From Lentzea californiensis (GTDB taxonomy: Bacteria > Actinomycetota > Actinomycetes > Mycobacteriales > Pseudonocardiaceae): a DNA stretch of 64,000 bases. Under the pieces are notes generated by a model. That model was not told the DNA's origin and searched no databases. It saw only the letters and a program-made list of their open reading frames with translations. The DNA is taken from positions 62,001-126,000 of the forward strand of contig NZ_JANBBE010000008.1 of NCBI RefSeq assembly GCF_024648825.1. The letters are read 5' to 3'. How positions within the stretch are numbered: position 1 is the first letter of the stretch; each line of letters begins with the position of its first letter. This document shows positions 39,153 through 47,252 of this stretch, in pieces. A program made the translations under genes and the position numbers.

Positions 39153-39623
39153 TCACTGCTCGGCCGGTGAGTCCTCGGCACGGGCAGTGCGAAGATCAAG
39201 GATTTCCTTCTCGAAGTCCTCTACCGAGGAGAAGGAGCGATACACGCTCGCGAAGCGCAGATAAGCGACCTCGTCGAGCTCACGCAGGGGGCCGAGAATG
39301 GCGAGGCCCACCTCGTGACTGGCGATTTCCGCGCATCCCGTCGACCGGATCGACTCTTCCACCCGCTGGGCGAGTTGCTGGAACGCGTCCTCGTCGACAG
39401 GGCGGCCCTGACACGCCCTGCGCACGCCTACGACGACCTTGTCGCGGCTGAACGGCTCCGTCACCCCGGAGCGCTTGACCACGGCGAGAACCGCTTCTTC
39501 GACCGTGGTGAACCTGCGGCTGCAGCTGTTGCAGGAGCGGCGGCGACGGATCACCTGTCCCTCGTCGACTTCACGGGAGTCGACCACCCGTGAGTCCGAA
39601 TGACGGCAGAACGGACACCGCAC
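39153..39623 (-). CDS. nrdR: NrdR transcriptional repressor
   Basis: The 156-residue protein has an N-terminal zinc ribbon (CPFCRHSDSRVVDSREVDEGQVIRRRRSCNSCSRRFTT) followed by the ATP-cone domain (VVKRSGVTEPFSRDKVVVGVRRACQGRPV...). NrdR senses ATP/dATP and represses ribonucleotide reductase genes, here nrdJ directly downstream. GTG 39623 follows AGGGGGA. Candidate NrdR-box-like repeats lie upstream at 39712-39737 and 39861-39885. Confidence 0.96.
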   Translation of the reverse strand: MRCPFCRHSDSRVVDSREVDEGQVIRRRRSCNSCSRRFTTVEEAVLAVVKRSGVTEPFSRDKVVVGVRRACQGRPVDEDAFQQLAQRVEESIRSTGCAEIASHEVGLAILGPLRELDEVAYLRFASVYRSFSSVEDFEKEILDLRTARAEDSPAEQ

Positions 39624-39711
39624 GCCACTTCCCCCTTCTCAGCGCAGCACCCATCGCAGCAGCCACACTGGTCGGGTTACCCACAACCTGTGGACTACTT
39701 ACGACGGTGTA

Positions 39712-39737
39712 ACCACTAGATGTAGGGGTAGAACCTA
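39712..39737. promoter_or_regulatory. candidate NrdR box upstream of nrdR
   Basis: CCACTAGATGTAGGGG matches 11 of 16 positions of the NrdR consensus ACACTATATATAGTGT. It lies about 90-115 bp before the nrdR start and is repeated almost exactly at 39861-39885. Autoregulation of nrdR-nrdJ through such boxes is known in Streptomyces. Confidence 0.5.
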
Positions 39738-39813
39738 GATCGCTGCGGACGGCAACGCAACTCGACACACCACTCGAACGGGGGAACGTTGCGCCGATCA
39801 GCGGCGATTACGC

Positions 39814-39855
39814 AAAAAAGCCCGCCGGTGACGGAGCGTTCACGTCACGGCGGGC
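39814..39855 (-). terminator. intrinsic terminator of the SOS membrane-protein gene
   Basis: On the minus strand GCCCGCCGTGACG pairs with CGTCACCGGCGGGC across a short loop and is followed by six T residues. It starts 28 bp after the stop of the gene at 39883-40155 and separates it from nrdR. It is the only classical stem plus U-tract in the window. Confidence 0.85.
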
Positions 39856-39860
39856 ACCGA

Positions 39861-39885
39861 AACACAAGATGTAGGGGCAGACCTA
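39861..39885. repeat. second copy of the AGATGTAGGGG motif
   Basis: Aligned with 39712-39737 it matches about 22 of 26 positions, sharing CAC-x-AGATGTAGGGG and AGA-CCTA. It overlaps the stop codon of the small membrane-protein gene. The 149-bp spacing could allow looping if both bind NrdR; coincidence is not excluded. Confidence 0.45.
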
Positions 39886-40155
39886 CGGGGTGACCCCCGC
39901 CTGCTGTAGGTAGAGCACGCCGAGCGCGACCACCGTGAGTGCGCTCAGGACGCCGACCGCAATGAGTTCGAACAACGACTCGCGCTTCGGCCGGACCTCG
40001 CACGAACTCGACTCGCGCGACGAGGGCACCACGAGCGGACGCGGCTTGGTCGCCGGCCTGCGGGGCATGACACGAGGACCCGAACGGAGTGGACGTCCCG
40101 CTGCGACGTCCGCGTCTTCGACAACCCGCATCCGCTTCTCGACGAGCACCGCCAT
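39883..40155 (-). CDS. SOS-controlled small membrane protein at the DivS/ChiZ locus
   Basis: The 90-residue protein has a basic/Pro-rich N-terminal tail (~1-60) and one membrane helix (LFELIAVGVLSALTVVALGVLYL, 61-83), then stops at QQAGVTP. It is divergent from lexA and upstream of nrdR, exactly where Mycobacterium Rv2719c (ChiZ) and Corynebacterium DivS, SOS-induced cell-division inhibitors, are encoded. Most relatives at this locus that I recall continue into a LysM domain, which is absent here; a terminator follows the stop, so this is not a frameshift. ATG 40155 is chosen over 40167 because GGAGG precedes it. A perfect SOS box lies 32 bp upstream. Confidence 0.78.
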   Translation of the reverse strand: MAVLVEKRMRVVEDADVAAGRPLRSGPRVMPRRPATKPRPLVVPSSRESSSCEVRPKRESLFELIAVGVLSALTVVALGVLYLQQAGVTP

Positions 40156-40186
40156 CACGACCTCCATCGCAGGTCAACCACTATGA

Positions 40187-40202
40187 TCGAACAGGGGTTC
40201 GA
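40187..40202. promoter_or_regulatory. SOS (LexA) box, perfect palindrome
   Basis: TCGAACAGGGGTTCGA is a perfect TCGAAC-N4-GTTCGA LexA operator. It is 32 bp upstream of the small membrane-protein start, so it most likely controls that gene. Confidence 0.9.
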
Positions 40203-40267
40203 TCGAACGTCCGTGCGAATTTCTACCAGACCCGCCGTCCTGACGCCACAACACGCGCCCAAATACC

Positions 40268-40283
40268 TCGAACAGGTGTTTGA
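40268..40283. promoter_or_regulatory. SOS (LexA) box upstream of lexA
   Basis: TCGAACAGGTGTTTGA differs at one base from the palindromic consensus. It lies 92 bp upstream of the lexA GTG and should give autoregulation of lexA. Confidence 0.88.
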
Positions 40284-40374
40284 TCTGTGCAGCAAACACG
40301 ACTACCGTCGACCACGAAGATCGACGGAGGCCGGAATCCCATTCGTACTGGGGGCGGCGAGGAGGACAGCGACC

Positions 40375-41067
40375 GTGGCAGGCAAGACGATCGAGCCGGA
40401 CCCAGCTCTTGTGGGCGCAGCGGTGAGTGAGATCGCGGGAAACGCCGGCCTGACTTTGCGCCAGCGCAAAGTGCTCGACGTGATTCGCGATTGGGTCGAC
40501 CGATTCGGTTACCCGCCGAGCGTGCGTGAAATCGGTGAGGCCGTGGGCCTGACGTCGACCTCGTCGGTCGCGTACCAGCTCCGCGCGCTGGAGCGGAAGG
40601 GCTTCCTGCGCCGCGACCCGAACCGCCCGCGCGCGGTGGGAATGCTGCCCAACGAGATCGACGCGGGCCTCGACCCGATGTCCAAGCCGACGCCCGCGTA
40701 CGTGCCGATGCTCGGCCGGATCGCGGCCGGTGGCCCGATCCTGGCGGAGGAGTCGATCGAGGACGTGTTCCCACTGCCGCGCGAGATCGTCGGCGAGGGC
40801 GAGCTGTTCCTGCTGCGCGTCGTCGGTGACTCGATGATCGACGCCGCGATCACCGACGGCGACTGGGTCGTGATCCGCAAGCAGCCCACCGCCGACCAGG
40901 GCGAGATCGTCGCCGCCATGATCGACGGCGAGGCGACCGTGAAGACGTTCAAGCGCAAGGACGGCCACGTGTGGCTGATGCCGCACAACTCGGCCTACCA
41001 GCCGATCAACGGCGACGAGGCCACCATCCTCGGCAAGGTCGTGACGGTGCTCAGGCGTCTCCCGTAA
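40375..41067 (+). CDS. lexA: LexA repressor
   Basis: The 230-residue LexA has an N-terminal winged HTH (LTLRQRKVLDVIRDWVDRFGYPPSVREIGEAVGLTSTSSVAYQLRALERKGFL) and the S24 autocleavage domain. The scissile Ala118-Gly119 sits in GRIAAGG, and the catalytic Ser153 (GDSM) and Lys190 (ATVKTF) are present. I start at GTG 40375, with GGAGGA eight bases upstream; the frame is open to 40183, but that stretch contains both SOS boxes. It represses DNA-damage genes and self-cleaves with RecA. Its end overlaps the convergent GbsR-like gene by 17 bp. Confidence 0.96.
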   Translation: MAGKTIEPDPALVGAAVSEIAGNAGLTLRQRKVLDVIRDWVDRFGYPPSVREIGEAVGLTSTSSVAYQLRALERKGFLRRDPNRPRAVGMLPNEIDAGLDPMSKPTPAYVPMLGRIAAGGPILAEESIEDVFPLPREIVGEGELFLLRVVGDSMIDAAITDGDWVVIRKQPTADQGEIVAAMIDGEATVKTFKRKDGHVWLMPHNSAYQPINGDEATILGKVVTVLRRLP

Positions 41068-41791
41068 CTTCCCCGCGGGCTCGCTTCTTCTTCTCGAAGA
41101 AGTCGAGCCACTTGTCCCTGGTGGCCTCCATGTCCACCACGACGAACGCGAAGAACTGGCCCATGTCCTTGAGGCGGGCTCCGACCGGGGTGCCGAGACC
41201 GAAGATCTCGGCACCGTCCAGTCCTGTCTGCGCCCAGACCGAGTTGCGATGGGCGCTCGACAGCCATGCCCGGTACCAGAGGTCGTCGCCCAGGAAGTAG
41301 CGCATGCGCTTGCCGTCGCGTTCCGCGTGCAGCAGGTCGATCTCCTGCAGGTAGGTGGTCGACCGCGACACCGTTCCCGGGCTCACCGACAGCCGCAGCA
41401 CGAGTTCCGTCGCGGACAGGCTGCCCCGGTCGGTCATGAAGATCTCCGCGAGGATCCGCGCCGCTGTGCGCGTCAGCCCGGTCTGCCGGAAGACCGCGAC
41501 CAGCCGCAGGTGGAACTCCTGCACCTGCGCCGGACTCCGGTCGAACGAGTACGCCTCCTCGTCGACGTCGAGGTCGTCGACCGCGGGCATCCGGCGCATG
41601 GCCCGTTCGCTCGCCGCACGGTGCGCGGCGCCCGGCCGGTAGTTGTTGTGGCCGCCGTTGCGCACCACTTCGCGCTGGATCGTCGAGGCTGGCCTTTGCA
41701 ACCGCCTCCCGATTTCGGAGTACCCCAGCCCGTCCCAGAGGAACTGGGCGATGAGCTGCCGTTCTTCTTCTTCTAGCCGCTTACCAGGCAC
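41051..41791 (-). CDS. IS30-type HTH fused to a GbsR/MarR-type regulator
   Basis: The 246-residue protein has two DNA-binding parts. Residues ~5-45 (EEERQLIAQFLWDGLGYSEIGRRLQRPASTIQREVVRNG, then NNYRPGAAHRAA) resemble the HTH_38 N-terminus of IS30 transposases. Residues ~90-245 form a GbsR-like MarR winged helix (GLTRTAARILAEIFMTDRGSLSATELVLRLSVSPGTVSRSTTYL, then RDGKRMRYFLGDDLWYRAWLSS). It is divergent from a P450 gene across 109 bp with TTGCA/TGCAA motifs, so it probably regulates that gene and itself. GTG 41791 has no strong ribosome-binding site. Confidence 0.85.
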   Translation of the reverse strand: MPGKRLEEEERQLIAQFLWDGLGYSEIGRRLQRPASTIQREVVRNGGHNNYRPGAAHRAASERAMRRMPAVDDLDVDEEAYSFDRSPAQVQEFHLRLVAVFRQTGLTRTAARILAEIFMTDRGSLSATELVLRLSVSPGTVSRSTTYLQEIDLLHAERDGKRMRYFLGDDLWYRAWLSSAHRNSVWAQTGLDGAEIFGLGTPVGARLKDMGQFFAFVVVDMEATRDKWLDFFEKKKRARGEVTGDA

Positions 41792-41818
41792 GACACCATG
41801 GTGCCTTGCGCTTCAAGC

Positions 41819-41892
41819 CATTGCAATGAGTCTTTTGACTTCGTCCGCAAACGTTTTTAGCTTGCAGGGAGAGGAAACAACCTCGTTGCAAG
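41819..41892. promoter_or_regulatory. divergent regulator/P450 control region
   Basis: TTGACT (41835-41840), a 17-bp spacer and TAGCTT (41858-41863) form a plausible P450 promoter. Around it lie the perfect palindrome CATTGCAATG (41819-41828) and the inverted pair CTTGCA (41861-41866)/TGCAAG (41887-41892). The three TTGCA-type sites bracket the promoter and are candidate binding sites for the divergent regulator. Confidence 0.5.
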
Positions 41893-41900
41893 GGGGAGCA

Positions 41901-43019
41901 ATGCCATTGAGTCCGATGACGTATCCGGACGGGCACGTCGGCTGGCGGGCGCACGATCACTCGACCGTGCGCGCCGTGCTCGCGGACGGCCGGTTCAGCA
42001 TCCGGCCGGATCTGATGCACAACCCGTTCGGGCCGGGCAGCCCTGGGGACGCGCCGCCGTCGCCGCCCGGTGCGTTCACCGATCACGACCCGCCGGACCA
42101 CACCCGGTACCGGAGCAGGCTGACCGGGCAGTTCACGGTGCGGCGGATGCGGCTGCTCGCCGAGCGGCTCGAGGTGATCACGGCTGAGCACCTCGACGCG
42201 CTGGCCGCTCACGGCTCGCCCGCTGATCTGGTCGAGCACTTCGCGGTGCCCGTGCCGGGGCTGATGATCTGCGAGTTGCTCGGGGTTCCGTACGAGCGGC
42301 GGACGGAGTTCCAGCGGGACGCGATGCTGCTGACCGGGGCGAGCGGTGCGGAGGCCGGTGAGGCCGAGGCGATGTTCGCCGCCTTCGGGAGGCTGCAGCG
42401 GTTCATGCTGGAGATGGTCGCGGCCAAGCAGGCCGAGCCGACGGACGACGTGCTGAGCGACCTCGTCAACTCGGAGCCGGACAGGTCACCGCTCAGCGAC
42501 GACGAGATGGCGGCGATGGGCATGGCGTTGCTCGGAGGCGGCCTCGACACGACCACGAACATGTTGTCGCTCGGCGCGTTGGAGCTGCTCCGTGAGCCGG
42601 CTCGGGTGGAGGCGATGCTCGCCGATCCCGGCGCGGCCGTCGAGGAGCTGCTGCGATACATCAGTCTGACGCCCGCTACGGCGCGTACCGCGTTGGAGGA
42701 CGTCGAGATCGACGGCGTCGTCGTGCGCGCGGGCGACACGGTGTTCGTCGAGCTGGGGTCGGCGAACCGGGATCCGGCGCGCTACGCCGATCCGGACGCT
42801 CTCGACCTGGCTCGGGGCGCGGCCGGGCATCTCGCGTTCGGGCACGGCGTCCACCAGTGCATCGGGCAGCACCTCGCGCGGATCGAGCTGAAGATCGCCT
42901 TTCCGGGGCTCTTCACCCGGTTCCCGAAGCTGCGGCTGGCCGTTCCCGAGAGCGAGTTGCCGCATCGGGCGAGTGTGGTGATCGGCGGTCTGGAACGGAT
43001 GCCCGTCGCCTGGGACTGA
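41901..43019 (+). CDS. cytochrome P450
   Basis: The 372-residue bacterial class I P450 contains DHDPPDHTRYRSRLTGQFT (helix C region), the I-helix oxygen-activation motif GGGLDTTTN, the K-helix ExxR (EELLR) and the haem loop FGHGVHQCIG with Cys320. AAGGGGGAGCA precedes ATG 41901. No ferredoxin or reductase is adjacent, so electron partners are elsewhere. The protein is short for a P450 because its N-terminus begins directly at the first beta-strand region. It is probably controlled by the divergent GbsR-type regulator; the substrate is unknown. Confidence 0.93.
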   Translation: MPLSPMTYPDGHVGWRAHDHSTVRAVLADGRFSIRPDLMHNPFGPGSPGDAPPSPPGAFTDHDPPDHTRYRSRLTGQFTVRRMRLLAERLEVITAEHLDALAAHGSPADLVEHFAVPVPGLMICELLGVPYERRTEFQRDAMLLTGASGAEAGEAEAMFAAFGRLQRFMLEMVAAKQAEPTDDVLSDLVNSEPDRSPLSDDEMAAMGMALLGGGLDTTTNMLSLGALELLREPARVEAMLADPGAAVEELLRYISLTPATARTALEDVEIDGVVVRAGDTVFVELGSANRDPARYADPDALDLARGAAGHLAFGHGVHQCIGQHLARIELKIAFPGLFTRFPKLRLAVPESELPHRASVVIGGLERMPVAWD

Positions 43020-43022
43020 CCG

Positions 43023-43973
43023 TCAGGCGCGGCGGCGCAAGCGCAGGCCGATGACCAGGGCGGCGATCAGCACGAGGCCGCCCAGGGTCAGCGCCAGTGG
43101 CCAGTTCTGCCAGGACGACGACGCCGGCGGGGCCGCTTCGGACTGGTCGGCGGCGGGCGGCGGTGTCGTGGTCGCCGGAGGGGGTGGCTGGGCCAGGGCC
43201 GCGGCGCCCGCGACGGCGCGGATCGGGGTGCCGGTTCCCTCGGAGGCGGAGAGCAGGGTGCCGTCCGGGTCGAAGGCGATGGCCTCGCCCTGCGGTTCGT
43301 TCGGCAGCGGGACGCGGACCGGGTCGCCGGACAGGGCCTTCACGACGTCGCCGTCGGGGACCGGGAACAGGTAGGCGTCGGTGTAGGTGCGCAGGGCGAT
43401 GACGGAACCGTCGGCGGCCGCGGCGGCTCCGGTCACCAGGCGCGAGTCGAGGGTGCCTTCCAGCGGGCCGCCCGGAGTGTCCGTCGACGACAGGGACACG
43501 CGCGTGACCTGCTCCAACGGCACCGACGTATCGGTTCGGAGCGGGGCCGTCGGGCGATACACCAGTGCGGAACCGAGGGGTTCCTTGGTGATGATGTACG
43601 GCGTCCCGGACTTGTCGATGAACAACGCCTCGGCGTCGTGCTTGCCGTCCGGGTAGGTGACGCGGAACCGCTCCACGGCGCCCGAAGGCGACACCTTGTG
43701 CAGGGCGACCGTGGAGCGGGACTTGCCGTTGTCGCCGGTGTCGGACGCCCAGAGGGTGCCGTCCGGCGTCATAGCCAGGTCTTCGACGTCGTAGGGGTCG
43801 ACGGGCGCCGTGATCGTGCGCGTCACCACGCAGTCACGGCCCATGACCTGGATGCGCAGCGTGCCGTTGTCGCTGTCGCTGACGGCGAAGAACTGCTTTC
43901 CGTCGGACGTGAGCCCGGAGAGCTCTTGCATGGCTACCGGGCACACGTCCACCGGTGGAGGCGGGAGGATCAA
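43023..43973 (-). CDS. beta-propeller protein with C-terminal membrane anchor, no visible signal peptide
   Basis: The 316-residue protein has propeller-like repeats (LSGLTSDGKQFFAVSDSDNG, VEDLAMTPDGTLWASDTGDN, GEAIAFDPDGTLLSASEG), a Pro/Thr/Ala linker (~255-280) and a C-terminal membrane helix (WPLALTLGGLVLIAALVIGL) with RLRRRA. This matches surface-anchored esterase-like or phytase-like propellers, which need export. Yet the only in-frame start is TTG 43973, overlapping the hflX stop as TTGA, and the N-terminus MILPPPPVDVCPVAM is not a signal peptide. It may have lost its signal, or start differently. The surface role is inferred. Confidence 0.72.
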   Translation of the reverse strand: MILPPPPVDVCPVAMQELSGLTSDGKQFFAVSDSDNGTLRIQVMGRDCVVTRTITAPVDPYDVEDLAMTPDGTLWASDTGDNGKSRSTVALHKVSPSGAVERFRVTYPDGKHDAEALFIDKSGTPYIITKEPLGSALVYRPTAPLRTDTSVPLEQVTRVSLSSTDTPGGPLEGTLDSRLVTGAAAAADGSVIALRTYTDAYLFPVPDGDVVKALSGDPVRVPLPNEPQGEAIAFDPDGTLLSASEGTGTPIRAVAGAAALAQPPPPATTTPPPAADQSEAAPPASSSWQNWPLALTLGGLVLIAALVIGLRLRRRA

Positions 43974-45430
43974 GCAGGCGTCCCGTTCGTCGCGAACTCC
44001 TCGAGCACGTCGGCCAGGTCCGGGCGCACACGGGCGTTGAGCAGCGTGCCCGACTCCGTGTGCTTCTCGGACAGCACCTCGCCGTCGCGGTGCACGCGGG
44101 CGACGACCTCGCCACGCGCGTACGGCACGAGAGCCTCGATCACGACCTCGGGGTGTGGCATCAGCTCGGCGATGCGGACCTTCAGCTCCTCGATGCCGAG
44201 GCCCGAGTGCGCCGACACGAACGACGCGTCCGGGAACAGGTGCCGCAACCGGGCCATGCCCAGGTCGCCCACCGCGTCGATCTTGTTCACGACGAGCAGC
44301 TCGCGCGGCATCGGCGTGTCGGTCTTGTCGTTGATCTCGGAGAGAACCTCGCGCACGGCCTTGACCTGCTTCTCCGGCATGGCGTCGGAGCCGTCGACCA
44401 CGTGCACGAGCAGGTCGGACTGGCCGACCTCCTCCAGCGTCGAGCGGAACGCCTCGACCAGCTGGTGCGGCAGGTGCCGCACGAAGCCGACCGTGTCCGT
44501 CAGCGTGTACGGCAGACCATCGGGCGTCAGCGCGCGGCGCGTCGTCGGGTCGAGGGTGGCGAACAGCGCGTCCTCCACCAGGACACCGGCGCCCGTCAGC
44601 GCGTTGAGCAGCGACGACTTGCCCGCGTTCGTGTAGCCCGCGATCGCGATGCTCGGGATCTCGTTCGCCGTGCGGCGGCCGCGCTTGGTCTCGCGGATGA
44701 CGCCGATCGCGGAGATCTCGCGGCGCAGCTTGGAGATGCGCGCGCGGATCCGGCGACGGTCGGTCTCGATCTTGGTCTCACCCGGACCGCGCAGACCCAC
44801 ACCGCCGTTGCCGCCGCCGGCACGACCACCGGCCTGCCGTGACAACGTCTCACCCCAGCCGCGCAGGCGCGGCATCAGATACTGCAGCTGGGCCAGCTCG
44901 ACCTGCGCCTTGCCCTCCTTGGACCGCGCGTGCTGCGCGAAGATGTCCAGGATGAGCGCGGTGCGGTCGATGACCTTGACCTTCAGCTTCTCCTCCAGCT
45001 GACGCAGCTGGCCGGGAGAGAGCTCGCCGTCGCAGATCACCGTGTCCGCGCCGGTCGCCTGCACCACGTCACGCAGCTCGGCGACCTTGCCGGAGCCGAT
45101 GTACGTCGCCGCGTCGGGCTTGTCGCGCCTCTGCACGACGCCTTCGAGGACCTCGGAACCCGCGGTCTCGGCGAGGCGGGCCAGTTCGGCCATCGACGCG
45201 TCGGAGTCCGCGGCGGTGCCCTCGGTCCACACCCCGACGAGCACGACCCGCTCCAGGCGGAGCTGCCGGTACTCGACCTCGGTGATGTCCTCGAGCTCGG
45301 TGGACAGGCCCGCGACACGGCGCAGCGCAGCGCGCTCGACGCGTTCGTAGTCACCTGTGGAGAAGTCCTCCTCTTCCCAGGTGGCGTCGAACTCCGGGTC
45401 GAACTCTGTGCTCTGGATGTTTTCCGTCAT
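43970..45430 (-). CDS. hflX: GTPase HflX
   Basis: The 486-residue HflX has the N-terminal domain (VVLVGVWTEGTAADSDASMAELARLAETAGSEVLEGVVQRRDKPDAATYIGSGKVAEL), the glycine-rich linker RQAGGRAGGGNGGVGLRGPGETKIE and the G domain with G1 GYTNAGKSS, G3 DTVGFVRHLPH and G4 NKID. It binds the 50S subunit and splits stalled ribosomes (family knowledge). ATG 45430 (MTENIQSTEF) follows GAAGGG; the N-terminus is acidic. It follows an ArsR-type gene by 25 bp and overlaps the downstream propeller gene. Confidence 0.95.
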   Translation of the reverse strand: MTENIQSTEFDPEFDATWEEEDFSTGDYERVERAALRRVAGLSTELEDITEVEYRQLRLERVVLVGVWTEGTAADSDASMAELARLAETAGSEVLEGVVQRRDKPDAATYIGSGKVAELRDVVQATGADTVICDGELSPGQLRQLEEKLKVKVIDRTALILDIFAQHARSKEGKAQVELAQLQYLMPRLRGWGETLSRQAGGRAGGGNGGVGLRGPGETKIETDRRRIRARISKLRREISAIGVIRETKRGRRTANEIPSIAIAGYTNAGKSSLLNALTGAGVLVEDALFATLDPTTRRALTPDGLPYTLTDTVGFVRHLPHQLVEAFRSTLEEVGQSDLLVHVVDGSDAMPEKQVKAVREVLSEINDKTDTPMPRELLVVNKIDAVGDLGMARLRHLFPDASFVSAHSGLGIEELKVRIAELMPHPEVVIEALVPYARGEVVARVHRDGEVLSEKHTESGTLLNARVRPDLADVLEEFATNGTPA

Positions 45431-45455
45431 TTGCCCTTCATCGTCCCACGGACAG

Positions 45456-45956
45456 TTAGTCCCCCGGATACACCGCGAGGTAGATCGCCACACGGGGAAC
45501 ATCCGGGTTGACCGGTTTCGCGGCCAGCTCATCCATCAACGACGCGAGCCGCTGCTTTAGTTCCTCGGGGTCGACGGTGACGACCAGACGGCTCTGATCC
45601 ACGTCACTGAGCCCGATGTCGGCAACCTCGCCGAGGAAAGCGTGCAGCATCGCCTCGCCGACGGCGACCGCATTTTCGCTGTTGTCGAGCTGCCAGGAAA
45701 GCCCTGTCGACCGATAGGGGATCTCCTTGGCCCCCCGGTTGCCCGCGCGGGACGGCATGGCCTCCAGGAATCCCGCAGCGACGAGCTTGCGCACGTGGTG
45801 CAGCGTCGTGGCGGGGTCCTTGCCCAGCCGCTGCGCCAGCTCCTTGTTGGTGAGCGGGCGGTCGAACGTCATGCGGATCATCCGCAGCCGCAGGTCAGAG
45901 CTCAGGGCGGCGGCTTCCTCGCTCGTCGCTGGACGTCGCTTCCGGGAGAGTGGCAC
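45456..45956 (-). CDS. ArsR-like winged-helix regulator
   Basis: The 166-residue protein has a winged HTH near its start (LRLRMIRMTFDRPLTNKELAQRLGKDPATTLHHVRKLVAAGFLEAM) and a C-terminal helical region (MLHAFLGEVADIGL, VDPEELKQRLASLMDELA) typical of the ArsR-like HTH with a YdfH-type C-terminus. It is divergent from an MFS exporter gene. The 54-bp gap between them holds an 8+8 inverted repeat that is its probable operator. Ligand unknown, probably the substrate of the exporter. Confidence 0.86.
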   Translation of the reverse strand: MPLSRKRRPATSEEAAALSSDLRLRMIRMTFDRPLTNKELAQRLGKDPATTLHHVRKLVAAGFLEAMPSRAGNRGAKEIPYRSTGLSWQLDNSENAVAVGEAMLHAFLGEVADIGLSDVDQSRLVVTVDPEELKQRLASLMDELAAKPVNPDVPRVAIYLAVYPGD

Positions 45957-45968
45957 GCGTCCAGCCTA

Positions 45969-45992
45969 AGTGATTGACAGTTTCCAATCACT
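45969..45992. promoter_or_regulatory. operator AGTGATTG-N8-CAATCACT with embedded -35
   Basis: A perfect 8-bp inverted repeat with an 8-bp spacer lies between the divergent regulator and MFS genes. A consensus TTGACA (45974-45979) overlaps the left arm, and CAGACT (45998-46003) lies 18 bp further as a weak -10. The MFS ATG at 46011 would then be at or next to the transcription start. Repressor binding would block this promoter directly. Confidence 0.65.
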
Positions 45993-46010
45993 CAGCGCAG
46001 ACTCCCCGGC

Positions 46011-47252
46011 ATGGCGCTTTGGGGGCATCACGACTTCCGCCGGCTGTGGATCGGCGACACGATCAGCCAGTTCGGCGCGAGTGTCGGCATCACGGTCATA
46101 CCGCTGCTCGCGGCCGGCGTGCTGAACGCGACACCGTTCGAGATGGGCATGCTCGCCGCGGCGAGCACAGTCGCGTTCCTGCTGATCGGACTGCCTGCGG
46201 GCGTCTGGGTCGACCGGATGCGCCGCAAGCCGCTGATGATCGCGATGGACGTCGTCCGCGCCGTGCTGATGCTGAGCGTGCCGCTCGCGTGGTGGATGGG
46301 TGTCCTCGACCTGCCGCAGCTGATCGTCGTGAGCCTGGCGATCGGCGTGTGCACGGTCTTCTTCGACGTCGCCTACCAGTCGTACCTGCCGTCACTGGTG
46401 GGACGCGACCAGCTCGTCGAAGGCAACTCGAAGCTGCAGGCCAGCATGTCCGTGGCCGAGGTGTCGGGACCGGCGATCGGCGGCTACGTGGCGCAGTTCC
46501 TCGGCGCGGCCAACGGCGTGCTCGCGACCGGCCTCGGGTACCTGAGCTCGGCGTTCTTCCTGTTCCGGATCAGGAACGTGGAGCCGGTACCGGAACGGCA
46601 CCCCGACCCGCACCTGCGCCGCGAGGTCATGGAGGGGCTGCGGTTCGTCTTCGGCAACGCCACCCTGCGCAAGATCGTGGCCTGCACCGGCACGTCGAAC
46701 TTCTTCCACGGCATCCAGAACGCCGTCAGCGTGCTGTTCCTGCTGCGGGTCGCCGGGCTGAACGAGGGCACGGCGGGCCTGGTCTTCAGCGCGAGCGGGG
46801 TCGGCGGCGTGCTCGGCGCGATGGTCGCGCACCGGCTCGGCCTGCTGATCGGCCAGGCCAGGCTGATCTGGCTCGTACCGTTGCTGACCTGGCCGTTCGT
46901 GTTGCTCATGCCGTTCACCAAGCCGGGCTGGGGCATCGTGTTCGCCATGGCGGGGCTCGCGATCAGCGCGTTCGGCGTCGTCGTCTACAACGTCGGCCAG
47001 GTGAGCTACCGGCAGGCGATCTGCCCCGACCACCTGCTGGGCCGGATGAACGCCTCGATCCGCTGGGTGGTCTGGGGCGCGACGCCGCTGGGCGCACTGC
47101 TGGGCGGCGGGCTCGGTTCGTGGATCGGGATCGTGCCGACGCTGTGGGTCTCACTCGTCGGCTCGGTGGCCGGGATGGCGTGGGTGCTGTTCTCGCCGTT
47201 GCGGTCTATGCGGGACCTGCCGGCCACGTCTAGCGTCGAGGCCCATGGATGA
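46011..47252 (+). CDS. MFS transporter
   Basis: The 413-residue protein has about 12 membrane segments and opens with HHDFRRLWIGDTISQFGASVGITVIPLLA, the usual start of the drug-efflux-like MFS_3/MFS_1 group. The loop 2-3 motif reads GVWVDRMRRKPLMIAMDVVRA. It is probably a drug or metabolite exporter controlled by the divergent ArsR-type regulator. No ribosome-binding site precedes ATG 46011, consistent with a leaderless transcript. Its end overlaps the SMP-30 gene by eight bases. Confidence 0.9.
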   Translation: MALWGHHDFRRLWIGDTISQFGASVGITVIPLLAAGVLNATPFEMGMLAAASTVAFLLIGLPAGVWVDRMRRKPLMIAMDVVRAVLMLSVPLAWWMGVLDLPQLIVVSLAIGVCTVFFDVAYQSYLPSLVGRDQLVEGNSKLQASMSVAEVSGPAIGGYVAQFLGAANGVLATGLGYLSSAFFLFRIRNVEPVPERHPDPHLRREVMEGLRFVFGNATLRKIVACTGTSNFFHGIQNAVSVLFLLRVAGLNEGTAGLVFSASGVGGVLGAMVAHRLGLLIGQARLIWLVPLLTWPFVLLMPFTKPGWGIVFAMAGLAISAFGVVVYNVGQVSYRQAICPDHLLGRMNASIRWVVWGATPLGALLGGGLGSWIGIVPTLWVSLVGSVAGMAWVLFSPLRSMRDLPATSSVEAHG

